A DNA stretch of 11,646 bases, from NCBI GenBank assembly GCA_964593905.1, contig CAZQLE010000126.1, positions 1 through 11,646 of the forward strand, written 5' to 3'. Of the stretch, positions 1-6,483 are shown piece after piece (positions within the stretch are counted from its first letter, which is position 1; every line of letters starts with the position of its first letter). The translations under genes were made by a program, and so were the position numbers. The notes beneath the pieces are model-generated. The model was not told the DNA's origin, searched no databases, and saw nothing but the letters and a program-made list of their open reading frames with translations. This DNA comes from CAZQLE01 sp964593905. GTDB lineage: Bacteria; Chloroflexota; Anaerolineae; Anaerolineales; Anaerolineaceae.

Positions 1-975
1 AATGCAGCCAGCAGCAGCAGCGACAATGAAGTCACCTATGATACGGCCAATCCGGTGGTGGCATCGACCAACTTAAAGCCCGTTTACACCGGCAGCGGAC
101 CGGGCAGCCTGGTGGTCACCTTTAGCAAAAATGTGGCCGACCCGGCCGGGCACAGCGGTGAAGATGATGTCAGCAATACGGCCAATTATCTGCTGGTGAA
201 CAAGGGCGCCGACAGCCTGACAAACACGCTGTCTTGCCGCGGCGGTTTGCTGGGTGATGATTCACAGGCGGCTGTCTCGCAGGTCAATTACAACGGCACC
301 ACATTCAAGGCCACCGTCACCCTGGCGGGCCGCCTGCCGGTGGGTTTGTATCGCCTGTTTGTGTGCGGAACGACCTCGATTATCGATCTGGCCGGCAACC
401 CGCTTAACGGCGGGACGGACAGCACCATCGATTTTGAAGTGCGGCGCGCGCGGCCTGCGCCCGCTGAACTGCCTGAAACCGGGTTCCCGGTTGGCGGGGT
501 GATGGAACTGCCTGTGCAGTCGGAAAGCAAAGGTTACACCGTCACGAATCTGGTGCTTGAGATCCCATCTGTGGGCCAAAAAATGACGATTGTGGGTGTG
601 CCGCAAGGCGAAACCAGTTGGGACGTGACCTGGCTGGGCAGCCAGGCTGGCTGGCTGGAGGGCAGCGCCTACCCAACCTGGGCCGGAAACACCGTCATCA
701 CCGGCCATGTGTGGGATGCGCAGAACCGCCCAGGCCCCTTTGCGCTGCTGAACCAGCTTAAATATGGCGACCCGTTGCGCATTCATGCCTATGGGCAGGT
801 CTACACCTACGAGGTGCGCGAAAGCCGGCTGGTTTCATCGGATAATGTGGCAGCGGTGATGAAACACGAAGAGCTCGACTGGGTGACCCTGGTGACCTGT
901 GAAGCCTTTAATACAAAAGACTCTACCTATACCTTCCGTCGTGTGGTTCGTGCCGTGCTGGTGGATGTGAAGTAG
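1..975 (+). CDS. Sortase with N-terminal Ig-like domain (5'-truncated)
   Basis: The frame is open from base 1, so the true start lies upstream; 324 residues are visible and the stop is TAG. Residues about 17-140 resemble an SbsA-type (Big_5) Ig-like domain of surface proteins. Residues about 165-324 are a sortase, a membrane-associated cysteine transpeptidase that attaches proteins to the cell surface. All three catalytic parts are visible: His236 in a TGH context, Cys300 in a VTC context, and Arg313/314 after it. The downstream wording (PTWAGN, GPFALL, GD, YEVR) fits the class D/E-like sortases I associate with Chloroflexota. An LPETG pentapeptide (residues 157-161, bases 469-483) sits in the linker just before the sortase domain. 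It lacks the hydrophobic segment and basic tail of a true sorting signal. No C-terminal membrane anchor is visible, so any signal peptide must be in the missing part. A terminator follows the gene. The sortase call is firm; substrates cannot be told from here. Confidence 0.88.
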   Translation, partial: NAASSSSDNEVTYDTANPVVASTNLKPVYTGSGPGSLVVTFSKNVADPAGHSGEDDVSNTANYLLVNKGADSLTNTLSCRGGLLGDDSQAAVSQVNYNGTTFKATVTLAGRLPVGLYRLFVCGTTSIIDLAGNPLNGGTDSTIDFEVRRARPAPAELPETGFPVGGVMELPVQSESKGYTVTNLVLEIPSVGQKMTIVGVPQGETSWDVTWLGSQAGWLEGSAYPTWAGNTVITGHVWDAQNRPGPFALLNQLKYGDPLRIHAYGQVYTYEVRESRLVSSDNVAAVMKHEELDWVTLVTCEAFNTKDSTYTFRRVVRAVLVDVK

Positions 976-1012
976 CCCCGCGGTTGAGACTGCCGGCTGG
1001 ATAAAAATTTGA

Positions 1013-1046
1013 ACCGTCCTCCCGTCTGCAAGGGAGGGCGGTTTTT
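1013..1046 (+). terminator. Intrinsic terminator after the sortase gene
   Basis: An 11-base arm at 1013-1023 pairs with 1032-1042, with one G-U wobble and an 8-base loop. A run of five T (1042-1046) follows. It begins 37 bases after the sortase stop and isolates that gene from the DegV gene. Confidence 0.87.
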
Positions 1047-1218
1047 GCAGAAAATGGGTGAAAACAGGGTCCGGTATGTGTCTGAGTGCACATGTAATTC
1101 GGGTATCTGCAATGATACAATAGGGGACAATCGATTCCGGTAGTTCCGTTGGATGGACATCCGGCTGATGTTTTACACGGTTCCAATATCTGAAAAATTG
1201 AATTTAAGGAAAATCTAA

Positions 1219-2082
1219 ATGAAGGTAGTGACGGATGCCGCAGCAAACCTGCCAGCAGAAAAGGCTGCCAGGCTCGGAGTGGAGGTAGCTCCCTTCCAGG
1301 TTACATTCCTGGGCAAGACCTACAAAGACGGGATCGATATTCACCCCGAAGACCTGTATCGGATGTACATTGAAAACCCGAACGATTTTGTCTCCACTTC
1401 GCAGCCTTCGGTGGGTGATTTTGTAACAGCATATGAGAAATGCGGCAGCGAAGAGGATATTATTTCGGTACATCTGTCCTCCGGTCTAAGTGGCGCATAT
1501 TCCTCTGCCGCCCATGCGGCTCAAATGGTCTCCAACCGGAGCATCACGGTCATCGATTCGCTCACCGTGGGCCCGGCTCTGGGCTGGATGGTGGAAACCG
1601 CCGCGCACGGCATCCAATTAAATTGGAGTAAAGAGCGCATCCTTGCAGCGATGCAGCTTGTGCGCGACAACACCATTACCATGGTGACTTTCAGCGATTT
1701 GAAACACCTCATTCACAGCGGGCGGGTCAACCACCTTAAGAGTATCTTTGCCTCCATTTTGAAAATTAAGCCAATCATCGGGATGAACAGCCAGGATGGG
1801 CGTTACAGCAATGTGGGCCAGGAAATGACCGTCACCCGCGCGATTCGAAAAATGGTTGGCAAGGTCCATGAGCGCTTTGGCGATCAGAAGCTGCGTGTTC
1901 AGTTGATGCACGGCAGCAATTTGCCGGGTGTTGAACAACTGCGTGGAGTGGTGCAGGAGCTGTTGGATGCGAATGAAGACCCGCTGGTGCCGGTGACTCT
2001 GGTGCTGGGTGCACATGCCGGCCCCACCGTCATCGGAATTGCGGCTGCTCCGCAGGCGATTTTTGATCAGTTATTTGCATAA
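1219..2082 (+). CDS. DegV family fatty-acid-binding protein
   Basis: 287 residues, the usual DegV length. DegV proteins bind a fatty acid between two alpha/beta domains. In Firmicutes the related FakB proteins present the fatty acid to the kinase FakA for phosphorylation and entry into phospholipid synthesis. Signatures in order: VTDAAANLP at the N-terminus (usually VTDSTADLP), TSQPS at 60-64, SSGLSG at 87-92, the core Asp113 of the IDS segment, GRV at 168-170, LKIKPI at 181-186, and GAHAGPTVIG at 264-273, which corresponds to the family's HTGPG-like loop. The ATG at 1219 is preceded by AAGGA at 1206-1210, 8 bases away, which fixes the start. The gene stands alone between two terminators, with no fakA-like gene in the window. 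The family is certain. The exact ligand, and use of a FakA-type kinase in this organism, are inference. Confidence 0.93.
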   Translation: MKVVTDAAANLPAEKAARLGVEVAPFQVTFLGKTYKDGIDIHPEDLYRMYIENPNDFVSTSQPSVGDFVTAYEKCGSEEDIISVHLSSGLSGAYSSAAHAAQMVSNRSITVIDSLTVGPALGWMVETAAHGIQLNWSKERILAAMQLVRDNTITMVTFSDLKHLIHSGRVNHLKSIFASILKIKPIIGMNSQDGRYSNVGQEMTVTRAIRKMVGKVHERFGDQKLRVQLMHGSNLPGVEQLRGVVQELLDANEDPLVPVTLVLGAHAGPTVIGIAAAPQAIFDQLFA

Positions 2083-2103
2083 CCCGTCTTCCGATTTTAA
2101 ATA

Positions 2104-2137
2104 ACGCCGCCGGTGAGCTTCACCCGGCGGTGTTTTT
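2104..2137 (+). terminator. Intrinsic terminator after degV
   Basis: A GC-rich hairpin has its left arm at 2104-2116 and right arm at 2120-2133, with 13 pairs including one wobble, a single bulged base and a 3-base loop. It runs into five T (2133-2137) and begins 21 bases after the DegV stop. Confidence 0.87.
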
Positions 2138-2213
2138 ATGCGCGTCTTGGTCGGATGAAGGGATGTGGTGGGCCGCCCGCCCGCCCGGCGCCTCACAGTG
2201 GATGATTTGAGGA

Positions 2214-2241
2214 TTGTTTCGCCGGGCAAGATGCTTATAAT
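2214..2241 (+). promoter_or_regulatory. Sigma-70-type promoter for the glycosyltransferase gene
   Basis: A perfect TATAAT (2236-2241) lies 16 bases after TTGTTT (2214-2219), which matches the first three bases of the TTGACA consensus. It is about 110 bases upstream of the glycosyltransferase start, leaving a leader of about 100 bases in which I see no clear structure. The -10 is convincing; the -35 is only fair. Confidence 0.5.
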
Positions 2242-2350
2242 GGTTTAAATCTGGTGCCGGTTGAAAAAAACAACCCCATCCCGCTTATTTTTTGAACCCA
2301 TAGATTGATACGGCAATCCTCCGCTTGAAGTGAAGGCAAGAAGGATCAAG

Positions 2351-3607
2351 ATGAAGATTACACTCTTCGCAGCAGGTTCGCAGGGCGATATTCAGCCCTG
2401 TGTCGCTCTGGCTAAAGGGCTGCAACAGGCAGGATTTCAGGTCTGTCTGGCTGCGCCGTCTGACTTTGCAGAGTTTGTTCAAAAACACGGTGTAGACTTT
2501 TACCCGCTGCGCGGAGATGTGCGGCAGATTATGGCGAGCGACACCGGGCGCAAGTTTATGGAGACCGGCGGGGCAAACCCGCTTCGATCGATTATTGCGA
2601 TCCGGAAAATGATTGCCCCGGTGATCTTGCAGATGGCAGAAGATGCCCTGGAGGCCTGCCGCGGCGCGGATGCAATCATTTGCCTGGGTGTTTTCAGCGC
2701 TTTTGGGCAGTCCATTGCCGAGGCATTCAATATTCCCATACTGCATGTCGAGCCGACCCCGCTGCTGCCCACCCGGGCCTTTGCGGCGCCGTCCTGGCCC
2801 ATTCAGAAAGACCTGGGCGGGCTGCACAACCACCTGTCGGGGGTGGCCATGCTTCAGGTCATCTGGCTCTGGTATCTGCCATTTGTTAACGAGTTTAGAC
2901 GGCGGCTGCGTCTGCCGCAGTATACGGCTGCCCGTTTTCAGCGTACCCTCAGAACTACCCCGATGCTCAGCGCTTACAGCCCGAGCATTATCCCCCATCC
3001 GCCAGACTGGCCGGAGAATATCCACGTAACCGGCTATTTTTTTCTCGATGCGCAGACTGTCTGGCAGCCATCCAATGAGCTAAAAGCGTTCCTTGAAGCC
3101 GGCAGCCCGCCGGTCTATATTGGCTTTGGCAGCATGGCTGGCCGCAGCCCTGAGAAGGTGGCCGGTCTGGTTCAAGACGCGCTGGCGCAGAGTGGTCAGC
3201 GCGGGGTGTTGCTCACCGGGTGGGGCGGAATGCGCCCCGAGTTTCTTTCAGAGCGGGTTTTTGCTCTGGATTCTGCACCCCATAACTGGTTGTTCCCCCG
3301 TATGGCGGCCGTGGTGCATCACGGCGGGGCGGGCACCACCGCCGAGGGGCTGCGTGCGGGCGTGCCGTCTGTGATTGTTCCCTTTGTTTTCGATCAGCCG
3401 TTCTGGGGTGCACGGGTGAAAGCTCTGGGGGTGGGCCCGCAGCCCATTTTGCAAAAGCGCCTGAGCGCAGAGCGTTTGGCCGGCGCAATTCGGGCTGCTG
3501 TGGAAGATACTGAAATGCAAAAGCGCGCCCGTCTGGTGGGTGAAACCATCCGCGCTGAAGACGGCGTGGGCAGTGCGGTCAAAATCGTCCAACGTTATCT
3601 GAGATGA
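2351..3607 (+). CDS. GT1/GT28-like glycosyltransferase (UGT / sterol-glucosyltransferase type)
   Basis: 418 residues with a GT-B fold layout. The enzyme would move a sugar from a nucleotide-sugar donor to a lipid, sterol-like or other small hydrophobic acceptor. The N-terminal domain opens with GSQGDIQP (residues 9-16), the variant of GSRGDVQP found in sterol glucosyltransferases and GT28-like enzymes. The C-terminal donor-binding domain has the hallmark HHGGAGTT at 323-330, followed by PFVFDQPFWG at 344-353, where D348-Q349 is the usual sugar-contacting pair. The start is ATG 2351 with GAAGGA at 2340-2345, 5 bases upstream. An in-frame GTG at 2330 has no ribosome binding site. There is no signal peptide or membrane span, so it is probably cytosolic or loosely membrane-associated. 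Neighbours give no acceptor clue. Family confidence is high; the acceptor is unknown. Confidence 0.9.
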   Translation: MKITLFAAGSQGDIQPCVALAKGLQQAGFQVCLAAPSDFAEFVQKHGVDFYPLRGDVRQIMASDTGRKFMETGGANPLRSIIAIRKMIAPVILQMAEDALEACRGADAIICLGVFSAFGQSIAEAFNIPILHVEPTPLLPTRAFAAPSWPIQKDLGGLHNHLSGVAMLQVIWLWYLPFVNEFRRRLRLPQYTAARFQRTLRTTPMLSAYSPSIIPHPPDWPENIHVTGYFFLDAQTVWQPSNELKAFLEAGSPPVYIGFGSMAGRSPEKVAGLVQDALAQSGQRGVLLTGWGGMRPEFLSERVFALDSAPHNWLFPRMAAVVHHGGAGTTAEGLRAGVPSVIVPFVFDQPFWGARVKALGVGPQPILQKRLSAERLAGAIRAAVEDTEMQKRARLVGETIRAEDGVGSAVKIVQRYLR

Positions 3608-3717
3608 ACCGCATTGTGTCAGGCCTAAAAGTCGGGTTTCGCAGCGCTGATTTCGCCGCGAAATATCATCATTCCGTTTGACACAGCACCAGGGTGTTAT
3701 CCAAAGGATTGAGTTTG

Positions 3718-4500
3718 ATGAAAGAAAAAGATGCCTTGCAAACCGTGATTCCTTATCCTCGAAGCCGGCTTTTGATGGTGGATGGCGGTCGCCTGGGACG
3801 CCAAAAACATACCATCCACGGCTTGGTGGAGTTCGACATTACCCTGGCGCGTGAAAAGATCCGCCGCTATCGCCAGCAGAGCGGTGAGGCGCTGTCTTTC
3901 TCGGTGTTCTTTTTGGCCTGCCTGGGCAAAGCAATTGATCAAGACCCGCAGATGCACGCCTACCGCAACTGGAAAAACCAGTTGATCCTCTTTGACGATG
4001 TGGATGTTAACATGTTGTTTGAGGTGGAAGTGGATGGAAAGAAGACCATCCGGCCGCATATTCTCAGGGGGGTGAACCAGCGCAGTCTGCACGAGCTTCA
4101 AGAGGAGGTGCAGACCTTCCAGAATGGGCATGAGGAAAGCGGGGAATCCAAATTTATTGAATGGTTTGTGCGGCTGCCTGGATTTATGCGGCGCATGTTT
4201 TTATGGGTTCTTTTTAAGAACCCGCAGTTTATCAAAGATTATTACGGCACGGTGCTGGTCTCTTCGGTGGGGATGTTTGGGTCGGGAAGCGGCTGGGGCA
4301 TTCCGGTGCCCAACCACACCCTGCAGCTTACCCTGGGCGGCATGGGTGAAAAACCCGGTGTGGTCAATCACCGGGTGGAAGTGCGTGAATATTTGAGCAT
4401 CACCATCAGCTTTGATCATGACGTGGTCGATGGCGCTCCGGCAGCGCGCTTTATGCAGCGGTTAAAAAAGCTGGTCGAAAGCGGCGACGGCCTTGCTTAG
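3718..4500 (+). CDS. Stand-alone 2-oxoacid dehydrogenase E2-type acyltransferase domain protein
   Basis: 260 residues corresponding to the catalytic domain of dihydrolipoyl acyltransferases (CAT-like fold). The active-site motif HxxxDG is intact at 234-239 (His234, Asp238, Gly239). The preceding VSSVGMFG segment (181-188) and the PNHTLQLTLGGMG stretch match the core of E2 enzymes. There is no lipoyl domain and no E1/E3-binding domain, so it cannot by itself form a classical pyruvate dehydrogenase E2. It may be a free CoA-dependent acyltransferase on an unknown acceptor, or act with a lipoyl protein encoded elsewhere. The start is ATG 3718 with AAAGGA at 3703-3708, 9 bases upstream; an in-frame GTG at 3694 is less likely. 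The gene begins 110 bases after the glycosyltransferase without a terminator between them, so cotranscription is possible. Its TAG stop interlocks with the stop of the convergent helicase gene. Confidence 0.85.
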   Translation: MKEKDALQTVIPYPRSRLLMVDGGRLGRQKHTIHGLVEFDITLAREKIRRYRQQSGEALSFSVFFLACLGKAIDQDPQMHAYRNWKNQLILFDDVDVNMLFEVEVDGKKTIRPHILRGVNQRSLHELQEEVQTFQNGHEESGESKFIEWFVRLPGFMRRMFLWVLFKNPQFIKDYYGTVLVSSVGMFGSGSGWGIPVPNHTLQLTLGGMGEKPGVVNHRVEVREYLSITISFDHDVVDGAPAARFMQRLKKLVESGDGLA

Positions 4501-6020
4501 CGCGGGCGGGGCTTGCGGGCGCCGGGGTGACGGCTGGAATGACCGCCGCTTCTGCGTTCTGACTGGTTGCCTGAACGGCGGGCATTGCGCTGCGATTCGT
4601 CGGACTGTTCTTCGGAGGCCGGGGGCACTACTGGGGCGTAAAAAGTCTGCTGGTAGAAGTCATCCAGCAGCATGGCCAGCAAGCCGGTGTCGTCATCGCT
4701 CTCGCTTTCGCTCAGGCTGCGGGCCAGGGGCAGAAAGCGTTTCATGCGCTCGGTTTGCAGGTTGTCGCGGGCGCGCAGGCGCGATTCGAGCAGGGTGATG
4801 ATACGCTCTGAAACGACCTGTTCCACGGCTTCATCATTGGGCAATAGGCGTTCGCTGATGGTAAAGGAAAACCGCTTGCCGATGCGCAGCAGTTCGGCAC
4901 GTTCATTGATATTCACCAGGGTGATCGCCGTGCCGCTGGCACCGGCCCGCCCGGTGCGCCCGGCGCGGTGAATGTAGGCCTCGGGGTCTTCGGGCGGCTC
5001 ATACTGAATGACGTGCGAAAGCTCCGGCAGGTCGATACCGCGCGCGGCAACATCGGTGGCCACCAGAAAGCGCAGTGTGCCCTGGCGAACACGGGTGAGC
5101 ACCTTTTCGCGCGCCGTCTGAGACAGGTCTGAGGTCAGCAAATCTGCATCATACCCAAAGCGCTGCAAAACAGTGGCCACATAGTCGACATGCACCTTGG
5201 TGTTGCAAAAGATCAAAGCCGAAAGCGGGTTCTCCACTTCAAGGATGCGCACCAGGCTGCGGTCTTTATCCATGCCGGGCACGGTGTAGTAAACGTGTTC
5301 CGTTTCGGTGACGTGGATGTGCTCGCTGCTGAGGTTGATAAACCCCGGCTGGTTGAGGAATTGGCCGGTGAGGCGCATGACCTGGGGCGGAAAAGTGGCC
5401 GAGAACATAAAAGTGCTGATGGGATGTTCGGGTAAATAGGATTTCACCCGGCGCATATCGGGGTAGAAACCCATCGAGAGCATGTGGTCGGCTTCATCAA
5501 AGATCAGATACTTCAAGTTCTTAAGCGTCAAAGAGCGGCGCAGCAAATGATCGAGAATCCGGCCCGGTGTGCCGATGACGATATGCGCCCCGGCCTTGAA
5601 GGCATCCAGTTGGGCGTGATATCCAACACCCCCGTACACGGCCACCGAGCGCACCCCGGTCGTGCGCCCCAGCAGTTCAGCTTCGTTGGCGACCTGCAAG
5701 GCCAGCTCACGGGTTGGCACCAGAATCAGCGCCTGGGTGGTATTTTCGTACGGGTTGACCATTTCGAGCATGGGCAGCAAATAGGCCCCGGTCTTGCCGC
5801 TGCCGGTATGCGATTGAATCATCATGTCGCGCTGGGAGAAAATGTAGGGGATGGCCCTGGCCTGAACAGGCAGCAGCTCGTTCCAGCCGGCGAGTGCGAC
5901 CCCTTCACGTAGTTTTTCGGGTAAATCGGCCAGAGTGGCTTCGGGCAGCTCAACCGGCAGAGTTTGATTTTTGGGATCTTGAGCGTTATTTTCGCCCATC
6001 AGTGGATTGGTTTCTTCCAT
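4497..6020 (-). CDS. DEAD-box ATP-dependent RNA helicase (DeaD/CshA-like)
   Basis: 507 residues. The protein unwinds short RNA duplexes using ATP, with typical roles in ribosome assembly, RNA decay and cold adaptation. All core motifs are present: Q-motif Gln53, motif I SHTGSGKT at 70-77 (Ser replaces the usual Ala), PTRELA at 102-107, TPGR at 151-154, DEAD at 175-178, SAT at 207-209, FCNTK at 271-275, TDVAARGID at 322-330 and HRAGRTGR at 351-358. After the two RecA-like lobes comes a helical region (about 390-460) and then a low-complexity tail (about 470-507) rich in Ser, Arg and Gly. Such tails often add nonspecific RNA binding. The ATG at 6020 starts the Q-motif region at normal distance; its ribosome binding site is weak (AGGA 13 bases upstream). 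The upstream leader has an unusual three-arm structure that may control expression. The specific paralogue cannot be assigned. Confidence 0.95.
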   Translation of the reverse strand: MEETNPLMGENNAQDPKNQTLPVELPEATLADLPEKLREGVALAGWNELLPVQARAIPYIFSQRDMMIQSHTGSGKTGAYLLPMLEMVNPYENTTQALILVPTRELALQVANEAELLGRTTGVRSVAVYGGVGYHAQLDAFKAGAHIVIGTPGRILDHLLRRSLTLKNLKYLIFDEADHMLSMGFYPDMRRVKSYLPEHPISTFMFSATFPPQVMRLTGQFLNQPGFINLSSEHIHVTETEHVYYTVPGMDKDRSLVRILEVENPLSALIFCNTKVHVDYVATVLQRFGYDADLLTSDLSQTAREKVLTRVRQGTLRFLVATDVAARGIDLPELSHVIQYEPPEDPEAYIHRAGRTGRAGASGTAITLVNINERAELLRIGKRFSFTISERLLPNDEAVEQVVSERIITLLESRLRARDNLQTERMKRFLPLARSLSESESDDDTGLLAMLLDDFYQQTFYAPVVPPASEEQSDESQRNARRSGNQSERRSGGHSSRHPGARKPRPR

Positions 6021-6063
6021 ATTGTTTGACTATTCCTGAATATTCGTTTGTTAAAAAGGTTCC

Positions 6064-6140
6064 TTGTAACTACTGAGCGTGTGGAAAAGGCATCTTCCAC
6101 CCCTGGCAGGGTAGTTACAATTTCTTTTCTCATTGTAACT
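6064..6140 (-). promoter_or_regulatory. Three-arm alternating inverted repeat in the helicase leader (switch or operator candidate)
   Basis: In minus-strand order there are three arms: A, AGTTACAAT (6140-6132); B, ATTGTAACTAC (6121-6111); and C, GTAGTTACAA (6073-6064). A and B are a perfect 9-base inverted repeat with a 10-base spacer. B and C are a perfect 10-base inverted repeat enclosing 37 bases, which themselves hold a GTGGAA/TTCCAC hairpin (6095-6100 with 6080-6085) and a short CCT/AGG one. B can pair with A or with C, but not both. Six bases after arm C comes a run of five T. The structure ends 43 bases before the helicase start. It could be an RNA switch or attenuator, or the A/B pair could be a DNA operator. 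No convincing promoter was found upstream, so it is unproven that A is transcribed. Confidence 0.5.
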
Positions 6141-6217
6141 GGTTAGGCCTGATATGGATAGAAGGCGTACAAGACCGGTTGAAAATTCCCTGGTTTAGGG
6201 CGGTAAAGAGATGCGAG

Positions 6218-6248
6218 CAGATAGACTGTCTGTGAATTTCCAGGAAAT
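6218..6248. repeat. Two adjacent palindromes between divergent genes
   Basis: CAGATAGACTGTCTG (6218-6232) is a 15-base near-palindrome with 6 of 7 symmetric pairs. ATTTCCAGGAAAT (6236-6248) is a perfect 13-base odd-centre palindrome. Their centres are 17 bases apart. Side-by-side dyads between divergent genes fit binding sites for a dimeric regulator. No regulator gene lies nearby and I do not recognise the site. Confidence 0.35.
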
Positions 6249-6483
6249 GGCAGCGTTTTCTGTGTAACTTTTGCCGGTGATTGTCGTATGCTAAAGTGGA
6301 GATTTTCGGGACCCAGGTCGGCATCCACACCCCCACAGCCTGTTCTTTTGCCGCGCTTCCCGCTTGCGGGCGTGGCCGGCCTGGCTGCCCGGCAGATGGC
6401 GGTCTGCGCGGGTAAACCGTGGAATGGGTTACCGGTTCAGCAGTATTCCTGGTTTTACAGGCCGTTCAATGATTGGAGAAAAA

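Larger units (their letters stand above)
6021..6483. other. 463-base gene-free region between divergent helicase and hydrolase genes
   Basis: The helicase-proximal part holds the three-arm repeat (6064-6140) and the middle holds two palindromes (6218-6248). The hydrolase-proximal part is GC-rich with small perfect hairpins: CCCGC/GCGGG at 6359-6370 and CTGCC/GGCAG at 6385-6395. Short open frames on both strands lack ribosome binding sites and family resemblance. No tRNA or convincing promoter was found. The long spacer suggests that both genes have long 5' untranslated regions, which is inference. Confidence 0.5.

Noticed and set aside
262..786. Long open frame antisense to the sortase gene, with similar ones antisense to the DegV and exonuclease-side genes
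   Set aside because: They mirror codon bias of real genes in GC-rich DNA and show no family features or start signals.
1103..1121. Possible DegV promoter: TACAAT (1116-1121) overlapping a GTATC/GATAC hairpin
   Set aside because: No acceptable -35 at 16-18 bases upstream; the five-base hairpin is within chance.
2171..2192. CGCC-rich tandem stretch before the glycosyltransferase promoter
   Set aside because: Only three short repeats; simple sequence without recognisable structure or function.
3615..3685. TGTGTCA (3615-3621) and TGACACA (3679-3685) inverted repeat with a small hairpin (3650-3664) between the glycosyltransferase and E2-like genes
   Set aside because: Seven-base arms 57 bases apart are weak, and the hairpin has no T tract, so neither terminator nor operator is supported.
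6064..6120. Resemblance of TTGTAAC...GTTACAA arms to a BirA (biotin repressor) operator
   Set aside because: The half-sites differ from the BirA consensus, the 37-base spacer is much too long, and no biotin gene is nearby.
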